64,000 bases of DNA from Eublepharis macularius (GCF_028583425.1 NC_072794.1:26099232-26163231); one strand, 5' to 3'; positions 1-12,009 are shown, numbered from the stretch's first letter. The notes: generated by a model from the letters alone, not told the origin. Numbers and translations are program-made.

Positions 1-2467
1 CTATGATCACAGCACATGGGAAAAACTGAAGTGCAACTGTATAGCTACCTAGCTGACTGTTTCTGTGCCAGAATCTGGTTTGTGCAGGTATTTCTCTGCG
101 CAGTGGTAGGCATGCATGGGACCTGTAGGTTCTGTCCCATGATCTCCTTCATGAAAAGATTAGACCAAAGGTCCATAATCTTCAACATCCTGTTTGCTAC
201 AAATGCCCGGACACTAGAAGATTCAGAGAAACAAAATGCCTTACTTTTCTGAATGCTGGTTGTCTCTCTTCGCTGCCTGTAGGGTGCAAATGGTTTATAC
301 TTATCTGACTGATGGAGCTGATTTGAAAGGTTAATTGGAGCTAATACATACTGGGTGATGTTATTTTTCAAACCCTAGTTGTTTAACTCATTGTACCCAG
401 AGGCCTACTTTGACTAGAGGCTGAGTAAAGACAGGACAGGGCCGCACCATCACTATCAAACTACATGTCTTGCATATCCAGTGGTGCTCACCCCTGTTCT
501 CCTCCACAAACATTATCGACTACAAGTTGGTAATACTGGGGTTGGATAGTAGGAGATCATGTCCAGCCAGTGTGGGGGAAGGGGGACCATCACTGCTTAT
601 CTCTGCTCTAAAAATTTAGTGCCTGTTCTTTCAGACACCAGTGAGTGTGATGTATCTGAACGTTCCTTGGAGGAAATATGTCAGTGCTATGGGAGAAGTA
701 TTTCCCTTGCTCTGATATGAGAATGAAAAAGGGCACACAAATCCTTAAGAACTTTTCATATTTATTTTACATAGAACTTTTTTTTTACATACATCTCATG
801 CCAACGCACAGAAGGCATATACCAGGAAACTTGCCAGGTTCTGGTTTGTTTGTTTTTACCCCAAAGACACATGGCAATAAATATGGGGTGTGGGGTTTTG
901 TCTCTTAATTTCTCTCCCAAGAAACAAGACTTCACATTAGAACTGTACAAAATTTAGAACCGCAAGGAAGTGATCATGGGGAGGGGTAGAGCAAACTGGG
1001 AGCGGAATTTGTCAGGGACGTATCAGTCTTGCTCTGTTGCTTTTCTTGTTTGAAACTGCAGTTGAAAACAAAAGGCAAACAGCTTCAGGGTTACAGAGTC
1101 CAAGATGCTGATTTGGTTCCTGGTCTCACCACCAGTGGGAGCAGAGACCTGTGCTTGCCTGTTTGCACAGCAAAGCGATTAGACGGAATGCCTGATGAGC
1201 TCTTGACCCCCTGATGCGCACAGTCTGCGTCCTACAAATAGGAAGGAAACCATCTCATTCCACAGCTCTAGCTCCAAGTGTCACCAATGTGCTTTTTGGG
1301 TCTTGTATTTACCAAGCAGTGTGGGTAATGGATATTGCTGATCTCTGCATTTGTAGCATTTTGTTTCATCAGTGCTTTCGGAGCAACTCCTGCAAATAAA
1401 TAGACAACGGCCAAACCCCAAGAAGGAGAAACAGCATGCCTGTGGTGTGCTTATTTATTTGTTCCTAAGATTAGCTTCAGCCACAGCCAGAGCCCTGCAA
1501 GAGCGAGTCATCAAACACAACTTGTTCCCACTAAATTGGATTTATCTTCAGAGTACCTTTTCCAAGTTTTAAAGTGCAGTATTTTAAATGGGCCAGGAAA
1601 GGGTCCATTCCAGCCTTCTATACAAAACTCAGCTGCTGTAAATTTACAGGTCAAAGCTAAGGTCATAGAAGAGGATTCTTCCGTCAGACTGAATGCTACA
1701 AAACTCAATGGGAGACCATACATAGGGCCAGTAGACCGCAAAGACGAGGAAAACTTCAAGCCAAGCTCTTCCAGAGTTACTAAGGAGATTTGAGTGGTAA
1801 AGAACGTGCAGCAATCAACTCAATTTCCCTTGGAGGCTGAGGGAGAAGAATTGGTTGTTCTCAAGCTTTGATTCTCCATCAGAACAATTTCAGGCAGACA
1901 ACATTGCCTACGTTAAGCAGAAATGATGTTCTTAAATCCTCCAGAAAATGTCACACTTTATTAGACTCTTCATGGCAAAGCGTTATAATTTATGCTTAAT
2001 CTCGGGTGTGCAAAGCAAGCCTCGTTTATATGCAGGTAAATTCCAGCCAGGGATGTCTATATCATTCCTGGAGTGCCTAAAACATATAGTTCAAGCAAGA
2101 GAATCTGATGAGTGCTAGTTATGGGGGGGGGGGATTGCTCATTGGTTTTTTATGGGAAAGTCCTGCAGAATGCAGTAAAGCCGGATAACCTTATGCATAC
2201 ATAAACCTTTACAACCTACCCTACGTCACATACCAGTGAATTATACCCTCTGCCTAACGAGCCAAGATTATTGGGGTGCAAATTGCCACCTAAAAAAGCA
2301 TTTCAAGAACAAACGTCTCTCTCATTTGATGTCAGGATAAAAAATGCCATTGGCGTGCAGCTTTTTCAAAAGTGGAGCTATGTTGGCATCTCTAATTGGT
2401 ATGGTATAGTTGTGACATGAATGTTCATTTTACCCAACTGTATAAATGTACCCTACCCTTACGACTA
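1..2467. other. Downstream flank of LHX4, no gene recognised
   Basis: No exon, RNA gene or clear transposon is recognised here. Short ORFs lack any family signature. A short G run lies near 2126. AATAAA hexamers occur on both strands (plus near 856 and 1394, minus near 760 and 1447). In mammals LHX4 is convergent with ACBD6, so 3' ends of both genes could lie in this flank, but no ACBD6 coding sequence was seen. Confidence 0.4.
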
Positions 2468-2471
2468 TTAA

Positions 2472-2749
2472 CCCTAGAACAGTTTTTAATTAGGTACCGT
2501 AGGAGTGTGTAAGTCATTTCCATTTACACAGTCCTCCAGAAGGGAAGACGTGCATGTAGGTTTGCCAGTTTAGCTTCTGAATCAACAAGCCCCACAACTC
2601 CTTTTGGATCAGTCCAATAGGAGTTGTGGGGCTTGTTGATTCAGAAGCTAAACTGGCAAACTTACATGCACGTCTTTCCTTCTGGAGGACTGTGTAAATG
2701 GAAATGACTTAAACACTCCTACGGTACCTCATTAAAAACTGTTCTAGGG
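2472..2749. mobile_element. piggyBac-type palindromic MITE (278 bp)
   Basis: Terminal inverted repeats start CCCTAGAACAG and end CTGTTCTAGGG, each flanked immediately by TTAA (2468-2471 and 2750-2753). TTAA is the target duplication of piggyBac transposons, and their termini begin CCCT. The arms (2466-2602 and 2619-2755, including the TTAA) are almost perfectly complementary across 137 bp, with a 16-bp loop. There is no coding capacity, so this is a non-autonomous element. Confidence 0.88.
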
Positions 2750-2753
2750 TTAA

Positions 2754-4589
2754 TAACTTGAAAATAAGGCAGTTGCAGGAGTAAACCAGTGTCTCCTGTA
2801 CAACATTCTTACAAACCTGTTCTCGTCCTTGACTAGAGAGATGATACCATATTTGAGCAAAAGGAAACAAACCTCTCCTATACAGAAAGTAAACAGTTCA
2901 ATGGAATCTTGGGATTGCTGGTAGCAGGGTGAATATTTTGGGTCACAATTTTAGGGGTCTGTGTTTAGGGAGCAGAAATCTTCCAGTTAGCTGCTAGTTT
3001 CCGCATGGTAGCTCCCTGAGCTGATAAATCTTCTTTTGTACTTTTCAAACGGTCCCACACTTGGACATTTGTTTTATATATTGTTTGTAATGTACTGAAA
3101 AACATGCCCCTATCCTGCACTCTTCATATAATTCTTGTCTCAAAGCTGAGGCAGGTTTTACCAGCTTTTCCCAATCTTATTGTTGTTTATTAACTGTCCC
3201 ATAAGCAGCCAGGGCGGGGGGGGGGGGTGATTTCCAAATAGAGACAATTCCTCATTTCTGATGGCTCACTTTGTTAATACATCTTGCTGAACAAACATGG
3301 CAACAATACAAAAAAATCACAGTAATGCTTTATAGACAAAGGCGGTCCAGTGAACATCACCTGGATACAGTGAAAGGTAAGCACTTTTTAACAGTCCCAT
3401 TGTTGTGAGTGGGAAAGTTGCCGTGCAAACCTAAGCAGAGATACTCCCTTTAAAGTCCACCAAAGTCCACTGGGCTTAGAAGGGTGTAACTCAGCTTCTC
3501 AAGCATAAACTTAAAAAGATGGGACTTTAGTTTTGGCAGAACTAAATTACATATTTGCAAACTTCCAACCATAGGTATTCGTTTAAAAAAAACAAACCCT
3601 GAACTTGCAGTGCTGTATATATGTTCATATATCCTCTGCCTTGGTTCTGACAAAGCTTGGAATCGGAGTCCCATTCTCTAAAAGGTTCCTTTGTGCTCAG
3701 AGTGACCAGCACCCCTCCCCGAACATACCTGCTTATTGTATTTTTGCACTGATCACTTCTAACTGAGAAGCAGCCTCGTCTAATATGAGTGCTTGCAAAA
3801 AAAATTGAAAATGTTCCAACGTAAAAGGTCAGGCACACAGATATTTTTACCTATTTTATATTCTTCAGTGTGTGATCCCAATATGGATATAATGGTACAG
3901 CAGTGGCAATTCTGAAATAATTGCTTTCTGTTTTGGAGTGAAAGAGGCGAGCTCTTCAGTAATAAAGCTGCATTAGTCTTGGTACTATAAAAGTCATGGT
4001 AATAAATGTCAAAGAAGAATGGTTACATATTTGTGGTATCGTCAAATAACATACTGGAAATGTGGATATATTTAGAAAAGTGGCCGAAATGGTGTTCAGC
4101 CATGGCACGGGTCTTGGAGTGCGATTGTCTCAGTAGGGCTTATGCAGGAATACCGCCTGATTGTTCGAACTCGTCTCGATTTGATCCGCCTCGATCAGTA
4201 AGCTGCATTTCTTGAACACTCTTATTTTAACCCCTCTGTAAATGGGTTATAAATAAAAATCAAAGCATGGTCCTAAACTGACTGAAGTGGTTCTGGGTTT
4301 TGATTGAAAATGACCGTTCATGGTTCAGAAAGAACAAGAGCCCATTTTGAATGGGATCAATACCCATCGTAGTAGGAATGCATGATGAACACTTCTTGGC
4401 GAACGGCTCACGCATTTTTAAAATAGCAAGACACTTAACAGTCCAAATTATTTTCAGCTCACTAAATCAGAAGGCAACCTTAGGTTTCTTACCACCACTA
4501 ATAGATTTTGGGAAGGGAAATGGCTTCGGCAATAAAGGGATTGTTCCAATGGAATGTCTCCCCCCCCCTTTTTTTTTAATGCGCTAATG
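2754..4589. other. Flanking DNA without recognised gene
   Basis: This is AT-rich, apparently unique sequence with a G tract near 3214-3227. No coding exon, structured RNA or confident repeat was identified. Region 4117-4200 has an unusual run of TCGA/TTCGAAC-like motifs but no clear element ends. Confidence 0.3.
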
Positions 4590-4735
4590 CAGGGCTTTTT
4601 TTCTGGGAAAAGAGGAGGTGGAACTGAGTGGGTTGCCCTAGGAGAAAATGGTCACATGGCCAGTGGCCCTGTGTGACCATTTTCAAGAGGTTCCAGAACT
4701 CCGTTCCACTGCGTTCCTGCTGAAAAAAAGCCCTG
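4590..4735. mobile_element. hAT-type MITE, CAGGGC family, copy 1
   Basis: The element starts CAGGGCTTTTTTTCTGGGAA and ends AAAAAAAGCCCTG. It is flanked by a perfect 8-bp duplication CGCTAATG (4582-4589 and 4736-4743), as expected of hAT transposons. The body is palindromic around a shared GGTCACATGG / CCATTTTC core. At 146 bp it is non-coding. It is the same family as the copies at 6342, 47201 and part of 27250. Confidence 0.88.
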
Positions 4736-5088
4736 CGCTAATGTGAGTCTGAATTTTTATCCACATTTGTTCTAGCTCTTTCACCAGAATTTTCCTTCAC
4801 CTGATTTCATTCTGATGTTGGCGTGGTTACCATGGGTGGCATGAAATGGAATTCGCTCACTAGCCCTCCGTATGTCTAAATAAATAGCACAAGAACTTGA
4901 ACAGGAATGTGGTGACTTCCTAGAAATAATTACCATGTGCAGCATGCATGTTTATTTTGTACATGGGGGATACTGCAATGTTCATGTTGTTTTTATTTGT
5001 GATTCCACTCTCATATACCTTTTTAAAAACTCTGCTCCTATATCCCAGAGAGTGTTTTGTACAAACTTCCTCTTAGCCACTGACATTT

Positions 5089-5178
5089 ACAGTGAAATCC
5101 TAAACAGAATTACTCCAGTCTAAGCTCATTGAAATCAATGGGCTTAGACTGGAGTAATTCTGCTTAGGATTTCACTGT
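5089..5178. mobile_element. 90-bp palindromic MITE (ACAGTGAAATCCTAA family), copy 1
   Basis: The sequence starts ACAGTGAAATCCTAA and ends with its exact complement TTAGGATTTCACTGT. The whole 90 bp folds on itself around CATTGAAATCAATG. A second copy of exactly the same length lies at 51592-51681, and more divergent ones at 51909-51998 and 18795-18890. There is no coding capacity. The superfamily is not certain because no clean target duplication is visible. Confidence 0.75.
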
Positions 5179-5299
5179 TCGTTTGGGAAATAAATCTCAG
5201 ATGCTTGTTAAGGAGTAATTCAGCCATGCATGTATGCTGGCATGTTTGTACAGACCAATGGGGAATGCATCGGTTAAGGGGATAATGTATGTTGCTTCT

Positions 5300-5426
5300 T
5301 CTTTGTTTTATTTACTTCATTTATACCATGCCTTTCTCCCCGGTGGGGACCCAAAGTGGTTTACACCATTCTCTTCCCATTTATCTTCACAACAACCCTG
5401 TGAGGTAGGTTAGGGCTTGATCTGAG
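5300..5426 (-). repeat. 3' part of a tRNA-type SINE/LINE tail, interrupted
   Basis: The segment (TTTATTTACTTCATTTATACC ... AACAACCCTGTGAGGTAGG) is the common antisense 3' region shared with the SINE-like copies at 31575-31805, 50290-50450 and 59935-60116. It stops abruptly at the MITE beginning at 5427. Confidence 0.55.
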
Positions 5427-5626
5427 AGCCAAGCTACAAGTGACGCCTGACACAGGTTGGACACTTGTCAGCTTCCCTCAAGTTTTGATGGACAGTGTAG
5501 GCATCCTGGTTTTACAGCTTGGCTCTCCATTACAGCTGCAAGACAAGGATGCCTACATTTCCCATCAAAACTTGAGGTAAGCTGACAAGTGTCCAACCTG
5601 TGTCAGGCATCACTTGTAGCTTGGAT
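5427..5626. mobile_element. Palindromic MITE, CCAAGCTACAAGTGACGCC family, copy 1 (core-less)
   Basis: The arms AGCCAAGCTACAAGTGACGC and its complement GCATCACTTGTAGCTTGG enclose CTGACACAGGTTGGACACTT and CTCAAGTTTTGATGG with their complements. This copy lacks the asymmetric core present at 60117-60352 and 61137-61368. It is inserted next to a SINE tail, as are the other two copies. Confidence 0.78.
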
Positions 5627-5887
5627 TTTAGACTGAGCATTTAGAGGTGCAAGTCACCGTCTAGTGAATGAACAAAGGTACATCTGCCAGCCAGTCCTCC
5701 ACCTTTTTTGTGTCTGATGTCACACACTAAGAAGCTCACTGAAGACAGAAGGTCCAGCCTAGATCAGCAAGAAAAGTACCAGTCCTTTCTATACTGTGCA
5801 TGTCTGCCAACTACCATTAGTGCATAGAAAACCATAAAATCTTTTTGTTTTTCTTCTGAAAGTCTCTTAGCAGCCTGGAGCAAGTAC

Positions 5888-6111
5888 TTTTATGCTGGAA
5901 AACGAAGCAAGTCCAGCGGCACCAAAATGTACTCCAATAGATGCTTTCATGGGTCAGGGCTCACATCATCAGATGCCCTTCAGTGAGCTTTGACTCGCAA
6001 AGGCTTCTGCTGGATTAAATCTTGTTCATCTTGAAGGTGCCACTGGATTTCTCTTTTATATTGCTCCCACAGACTAACATGGCTACCCCGGTGAAATGAT
6101 TTTATGCTGGA
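5888..6111 (+). mobile_element. Fold-back retroposon (AACAYGGCTACC family), copy 1
   Basis: The left end contains AGTCCAGCGGCACC, which is the inverse of GGTGCCACTGGAT near the right end. The right terminus reads CCCACAGACTAACATGGCTA. The whole insert (5900-6099) is bounded by a 12-bp direct repeat TTTTATGCTGGA (5888-5899 and 6100-6111). A duplication of this length suggests target-primed retroposition rather than cut-and-paste transposition. It is related to the copies at 12378-12799 and 41790-42028. Confidence 0.7.
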
Positions 6112-6341
6112 GACTCTCTTTGGTTCCCATAAACCTCAGTGCTTCTCACGTGGTGGAGAAAGGTCCACCAACTTCCTGGCTGCTCTCAGGGCAATGCAAT
6201 ACAAAAGAGTTAGAGCCCCAAGAAAAACCAAATTCTGTTGGCAAGACTACTTCTGTTTCTTTTAAAAGATGCCCCATCTCTAGCTCATTAGTGCATTTAA
6301 AAAAAGGCTTTGCTGGCCTTCCATGTTTGTTTAGCTCTGCT

Positions 6342-6578
6342 TAGGGCTTTTTTTCTAGGAAAAGAGGTGGTGGAACTCAGTGGGTTGCCCTCGGAGAAAA
6401 TGGTCACATGGCTGGTGGCCCCGCCCCCTGATCTCCAGACAGAGGGGAGTTTAGATTGCCCTCCGCGCCGCATCTAAACTCCCCTCTGTCTGGAGATCAG
6501 GGGGCGGGGCCACCAGCCATGTGACCATTTTCAAGAGGAACTCCATTCCACCGCGTTGCATCTGAAAAAAAAGCCCTG
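6342..6578. mobile_element. hAT-type MITE, CAGGGC family, copy 2
   Basis: The element runs from TAGGGCTTTTTTTCTAGG to AAAAAAAAGCCCTG, with arms that include GGCCCCGCCCCCTGATCTCC and its complement. Flanking octamers GCTCTGCT and ACTCTGCT (7 of 8 match) look like the hAT target duplication. At 237 bp it is longer than copy 1 because it keeps a central inverted block around CCTCCGCGCCGC. Confidence 0.85.
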
Positions 6579-6754
6579 ACTCTGCTGTAGCATAATGTCT
6601 AATTTAATATATTGCTACTAGCAGAGGTGGCCTATTGGCTTTTTCTTGGGGTCTAAAATTTAGGGCATTTCAACAGAGTCTACTTTGCTTTTGCTTCTGC
6701 CCATGAGGAAAGGGGCAGGAGGAAGCAAGAGGAGAAGAAAAGCAACAGTAATGT

Positions 6755-6970
6755 GGTTGACAAAGAGCTGCTGTCAATCATAGGGGGGAGACCTGGTGGC
6801 ATTTGCTTTTCCTGCAGACGGCCCCAGGTTCAGTCTCCACTATCTCCAGTCAAAAGGATCAGCCAGAAGATGATGGGAAAGCTCCACTCGAGACTCTGCA
6901 AAGCCACTGCCAGTCACACTAGACAGTGCTGCCCTTCATGGACCAAGGGTCTGACTTGGAATAAGGCAGG
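6755..6970 (+). repeat. tRNA-derived SINE, plus orientation, degenerate
   Basis: The sequence follows the plan of the best copy at 56074: a tRNA-like head with B-box-like CAGGTTCAGTCTC, then ATCTCCAGTCAAAAGGATCA, then CCACTGCCAGT and GACCAAGGGTCTGA, ending before GGCAGG. It is divergent and contains a small insertion in the head, so it is an old copy. Confidence 0.6.
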
Positions 6971-7079
6971 TTCCTGTGTTCATTCAAAGGCTGCCGTAGC
7001 ACCGTCTCGTGCCTCCCCCACCACTCCTCCTACATAAGGCAACGATGTACCCATCCTTCGTAAACCATCAAAATAAATG

Positions 7080-7678
7080 TACAGTGAGGAGAACAGGGAA
7101 TGTGGAAAGGACAAGAGCTGGCAACTCCCCCCCTAAATTTCCATCCCTTCAATAACAATCTGTGACGCCTGGCAGTAAACGTATTGCATTGCCATTGCCT
7201 GTGTGCCTAGACTCGAGCAAATGGTGGCCAAGAGCCGTATCGGGTGAGAGTTGATGCGTAGGCAAAAGTCAGTTCACCATATGCAAATACGACGCTCAAC
7301 AGCAGAGACCCTTGGCCAAGGAGAGAATCAGCAAATCTGCATTTTGCCTGCAGCCTGAACCTCTAAAGTCATACAAATACTGTACACACCAATGTGCTGT
7401 GTTCAGAAGCGGCTCCAACTATTGTCCCACTCTTTCCAACAGAAAGCAAACAGATATATATATATATGTATATTAATAATATCGTAACATCTTTGAGCTC
7501 TACAGGAAAAAGAGAATGGGTTCCCATTCTGAAATAATAGGAACGTTCTTGGGATGGCACACCTGCAATCCTTGAAGTCTGCTCGCTGTCTCTCTCTCTC
7601 TCTTTCTCTTAGTTTGAGTATGTTTTCAGGCCAAAAGAGCAAGTAGGAGTATGGCAAAAACTGAAGGGTGACTGGTAC
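7080..7678 (-). other. LHX4: LHX4 proximal 3' UTR
   Basis: This is the sequence directly downstream of the LHX4 stop codon on the minus strand. It looks unique (no recognised repeat) apart from short CT and TA runs near 7460 and 7590. The mRNA end cannot be fixed. Several AATAAA-type hexamers on the minus strand lie further left (for example near 760, 1447, 3187 and 4994), so the UTR could extend through some of the MITEs described below. Confidence 0.5.
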
Positions 7679-8073
7679 TTAAAAAGGAGGATGATCCATT
7701 TCATCGAGCCAAGAAGCGGGGCTTGTTGGAAAGTCCGGATAACCCACGCTGCTTCCAGTAGAAATATCAGAGGTTGGGCCCCCAGCCATAGCTCTGAGCG
7801 TCTGGCTCACTCCCTGCCCTCCATGTGCTATGATTCCTAAATTATTGTCCATTGTATAATCCAGGCCATTTAGCAAAGGAGTGTGTGATGGAAGGGACGA
7901 TATGGAGGCCGGAGACTGTGGGATTCCATAGGGGCTTCCATCCCTCAAGTCCTGATAGGATTGTCCTGACCCGTCTATGGCAAAGGTGCCATTCATGAGT
8001 GGTCCACCAGCCACCTCACTTGCGTTGCTGTAAATTCTATTGTTGTGGCCAAGCTCCGACAGTATTTGGTCTT
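7679..8073 (-). CDS. LHX4: LHX4 exon 6 (terminal coding exon, C-terminal domain and stop)
   Basis: This is the last coding exon of the LIM-homeodomain transcription factor LHX4, which acts in the nucleus in pituitary and motor-neuron development. It reads from a CTCTACAG acceptor and opens EDQILSELG, the first codon being split with exon 5 (G|AA). It ends [11 protein letters not shown] followed by TAA at 7681-7679. The stretch contains the conserved segments [27 protein letters not shown] and [20 protein letters not shown], which identify LHX4 rather than its paralogue LHX3. It supplies 131 residues. The reading frame is intact, with no sign of pseudogenisation. Confidence 0.97.
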
Positions 8074-8324
8074 CTGTAGAGGAAGCAAGGAAGACAAGAT
8101 TTTAGCTGCAACGGTACTAAGGAACATATCATGCATTTACCATGCAGAGAGAAGGGAAACATATTTTATCAATTATTGAGTGTAGGTTGACTCCCCTAAA
8201 AGTAAAGCGCCCTTAAATCCATTAAAAGTTGACAAACACTTAATTGTACATTAGAGTATGGCTTCAGTATGCAAGGCTGCCAAGATGAAGGGATTCAGTG
8301 GACAAGTTTCCATGACTCTAATCA

Positions 8325-8540
8325 CAAGACTCTCTGGAAAAGTCAATAATGCTGGGAAAAGTGGAAGGCAGTAGGAAAAGAGGAAGACCTAAAACGAGAT
8401 GGCTTGTCTCAATAAAAAGCCACACCCTCCAGTTTGCAAGATCTGAGCAAATCTGTTAATGATAGGACGTTTTGGACGTATTTCATTCATGGGGGCGCCA
8501 CAGGTTGGAGGCAACTTGACGGCACATAACACACAATCAC
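8325..8540 (+). mobile_element. BovB/RTE LINE 3' end, plus orientation
   Basis: A decayed reading frame gives DSLEKSIMLGKVEG followed by a KRGRP-like stretch, matching the C-terminus of BovB ORF2. The element ends GGTTGGAGGCAACTTGACGG and CACATAACACACA, the typical BovB 3' terminus. It is 5'-truncated and contains stops. BovB is the RTE family known for horizontal transfer among squamates and ruminants. Confidence 0.8.
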
Positions 8541-10088
8541 CTTGGATGGAGCTGGGCGAATCACGTGACTGACTTTCACAGGATGTTGGGCTAGCTCTGG
8601 GTAGAGTGAGCAGGGCCCAGAGGAAATTTTGGTCTGAGGGGCCTGTAAGAGCTCTCAGCTATGTTAGCCTTCACTTAGAATTGCTGCCATGTGTATTTAT
8701 TCTGACAGCCATGCCTTATCATTAATTTCAATTTACAGCCACATTCTTACAGAGCTTCTATACAGCACTGACACCCATATCCACTATCCCACTCTAACCA
8801 GCAGAGAATTAGAAGCTGCAGGCGTAAAGAAGATGTCAGTGCATGGAGCCCAGCATAAAAATGTCACACCATAGACCACAGCTGTACAAAGTGTGAAATG
8901 TAAAATAATTGAATCACAAGCCTTATATGAAATAGGGTTGCTATATTTTTTCTTGCCTCTTCATTAGAAGGGGGGCAGCAGAGTAGCTCTCCTAGCTTTC
9001 AAAACACCCTTCAAAACAAACCCTCTGTAGTATGCCAAAACAAGATTCGTTGCATTCGTCTGCGATTACACTATTGTGCTATTCTGCAACAGCTGAACAA
9101 AAAGGGGAACACTTAAAAAAATGTGTTGGTATTTCTCTCCCAGAAGTGTTTGCCTTGATTTCTGCTCTGTATCTAGCTGCCTCTTCTGTGTTCCCCCAGC
9201 AAGCAGCCACCATATTTATTTACGTACAGTGGGAAAGACTGCCTTCCCTGATGGCACATGTGCGCAAGAGTTGCCTGTCAATTTTTGAAACCCTGTAACT
9301 TTGATGGCTCATTGCATATTAATAAGCCAGTTAGGTCAAGGCCCATAGAATATTTGTGCATTTTAACAAAAAAAAAACTAGCTGCAATGTGCAAAAAAAA
9401 AAAAAAGAGGTCACAAATCCCAATTCTTCAAGGTGATTGAAACATCAATTTGGCCATTTTGCATCCAACTTTTCTGAAGTCTAAAAAAATCATTCCATTC
9501 ACTCAGTAGATTCTCTGTGCTGCATTGCAGACTTATGGAACAAAGTGTCTTGATTTTATGATGAACACAATTCTCGAGCATTATAACAATAGCCTGCTAA
9601 AAAACTAATATGCCTTAACTATGTAATTAAACCTGTAGATATTCAAATAAATCACGCTGCTTCCACAAGCAGTGGCCGTGTGATTCTCTTCTGAGCACCA
9701 ATAGCTGGGGACTGCACAAGAGGGAGCCCCTTTAAAAATGTGTGCATCTCTTTGCAGGGGGGGTGGATTCTGCCCCTGCTTTGCATTCCTCACCAAACAA
9801 CTCAGTGGAGGGATTTTAACTTTTGTGGAAGCATCTATGTCATCCCAGCTGCTTAATTCACACTGCTTGGAAGCAAACCAATTGGGGAGGGGGAATATAA
9901 GGGAGAGGAGGGTCAGATGTCCCACATTTAATCTTACAAACCACACAGATTTCCAGGGTTGGCCTATGCTTGTCACCACTGACCATCATAGAAAACAGAG
10001 ATGCTAGCAGTGCCACTGTGGCCAGTGTAAGCTGTGAAATGTGCAGGGTGCCAAGGTCCTCCACACATACTGTTGAAATCTTCGTGGT

Positions 10089-10500
10089 GCCAGTGGCACA
10101 TTGTGGCTAGAATGCTGAACTAGGACCTGAAAGACCACAGGTTCAGATCTACTCTTTGCAATGAAACTCGCTGGGTAATCTAGGTGAGCCTGATCTCGTC
10201 AGATCTCAGAAGCTAAGCAGGGTCAGCCTTGGTTAGTAATTGGATGGGAGACTTCCAACGAAGCCCTGGGTTGCAGAGGCAGGCAATGGCAAACCACCTC
10301 TGTTAGTCTCTTGCCATGAAAACCCCGATTGGAGGGCCCCTCACACACACAATCTAGGGACAGTTGCACTATCTCAGCCTAACTTCACACTGTTGTGGGG
10401 ATAAAATAGAGGAAGGGAATGAACTAAGCATACCTCCCATAGCTCCTTGGAGAAGGACAGGATAGAAATGTGCTAAATGAATCAATAAAACCAGAAAGCA
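10089..10500 (+). repeat. Older tRNA-derived SINE split by a 5S-SINE
   Basis: The left part (to 10184) has GCCAGTGGCACATTGTGGCT, GACTAGGACCTG-like and CTCGCTGGGTAATC segments. The right part (from 10351) resumes with CTATCTCAGCCTAACTTCAC and GTTGTGGGGATAAAATAGAG. Together they match the family of the copy at 45961-46185. The interruption is the 5S-derived SINE at 10185-10350. Confidence 0.72.
10185..10350 (+). mobile_element. 5S rRNA-derived SINE with BovB-like tail
   Basis: Positions 10189-10260 closely follow 5S rRNA: GCCTGATCTCGTCAGATCTC, AGAAGCTAAGCAGGGTCAG (A-box region) and TTGGATGGGAGAC (C-box region). The internal pol III promoter is therefore still visible. It continues into GGCAGGCAATGGCAAACCAC and TCTCTTGCCATGAAAACCCC, a tail shared with Sauria-type SINEs. 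It is flanked by the 8-bp direct repeat AATCTAGG (10177-10184 and 10351-10358). It is a retroposon, not a functional 5S gene. Confidence 0.85.
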
Positions 10501-11059
10501 TCCAGGTTGTCACTTAAATGGCCAAGAGGTCATCCATTAACCCTCACTTCTTATGCTCACTGTTTATATAAAACCAGGCAGCTCCAAGATTACACATCCT
10601 ACAGGTGCTGCCTGTGTGCTCATTTCCAAAGCCACTCAGCCACATTTTCATCGAGCAACCTGATGATTAGAATGGTTTATCAAGACCGCAAATAGCAACC
10701 CTATGACAAATGATTCAGAGAACTATTTGCCATATGCATGGGGCTATCTGGTACAATACACAGAGTAAGGGGCAGGAAAGCAGAGTTCTGGATTTCTCTC
10801 CCCTCCACTGCATACAGAAATCACTTGTGACTTGGAGTATATGCATCTGCATGCAATTATATTGCCCTGTCCACGATCTTTCTACCCTATTCTTTCAGCG
10901 AAGGATAGATTGTGCATATAGACTGGAGCAACTGTGTGCAAACTGGCCCTAGCACAGGAGATAGTCTACATTCAACAGGGGAAACAAACTCAGGCACAAA
11001 CCTAATTTTGCACATACAGTGCAAAAGGCCCTATGCAGACTTGCACTGTGCGGACTGGG

Positions 11060-11818
<759 letters not shown>

Positions 11819-12009
11819 CTATAACCAAAGGGAGAATTTTTAAAAGGTTATAGTACAACCAATGTACTATCCAAGGATCACCTTCTACATGTAGAATCAA
11901 AGAATCTTAGCATGGCTTATGGGGCACACAGCTGAGTTCTAGGAAGCCTGGAGTCCAAGCCCTGTTTTGATCATAGACTGATCAGGTGGCTGTGAACAGA
12001 TTGGGAAAT

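Noticed and set aside
1536..1793. 85-codon plus-strand frame considered as a terminal ACBD6 exon
   Set aside because: No ankyrin-repeat or ACBD6 C-terminal residues are visible, and no acceptor and phase could be argued.
9605..9979. 124-codon minus-strand open frame in intron 5
   Set aside because: No homology signature and no splice evidence; likely a chance frame.
10185..10260. 5S rRNA gene
   Set aside because: Only part of 5S is present, joined to a SINE tail and flanked by a target duplication; it is a retroposon.
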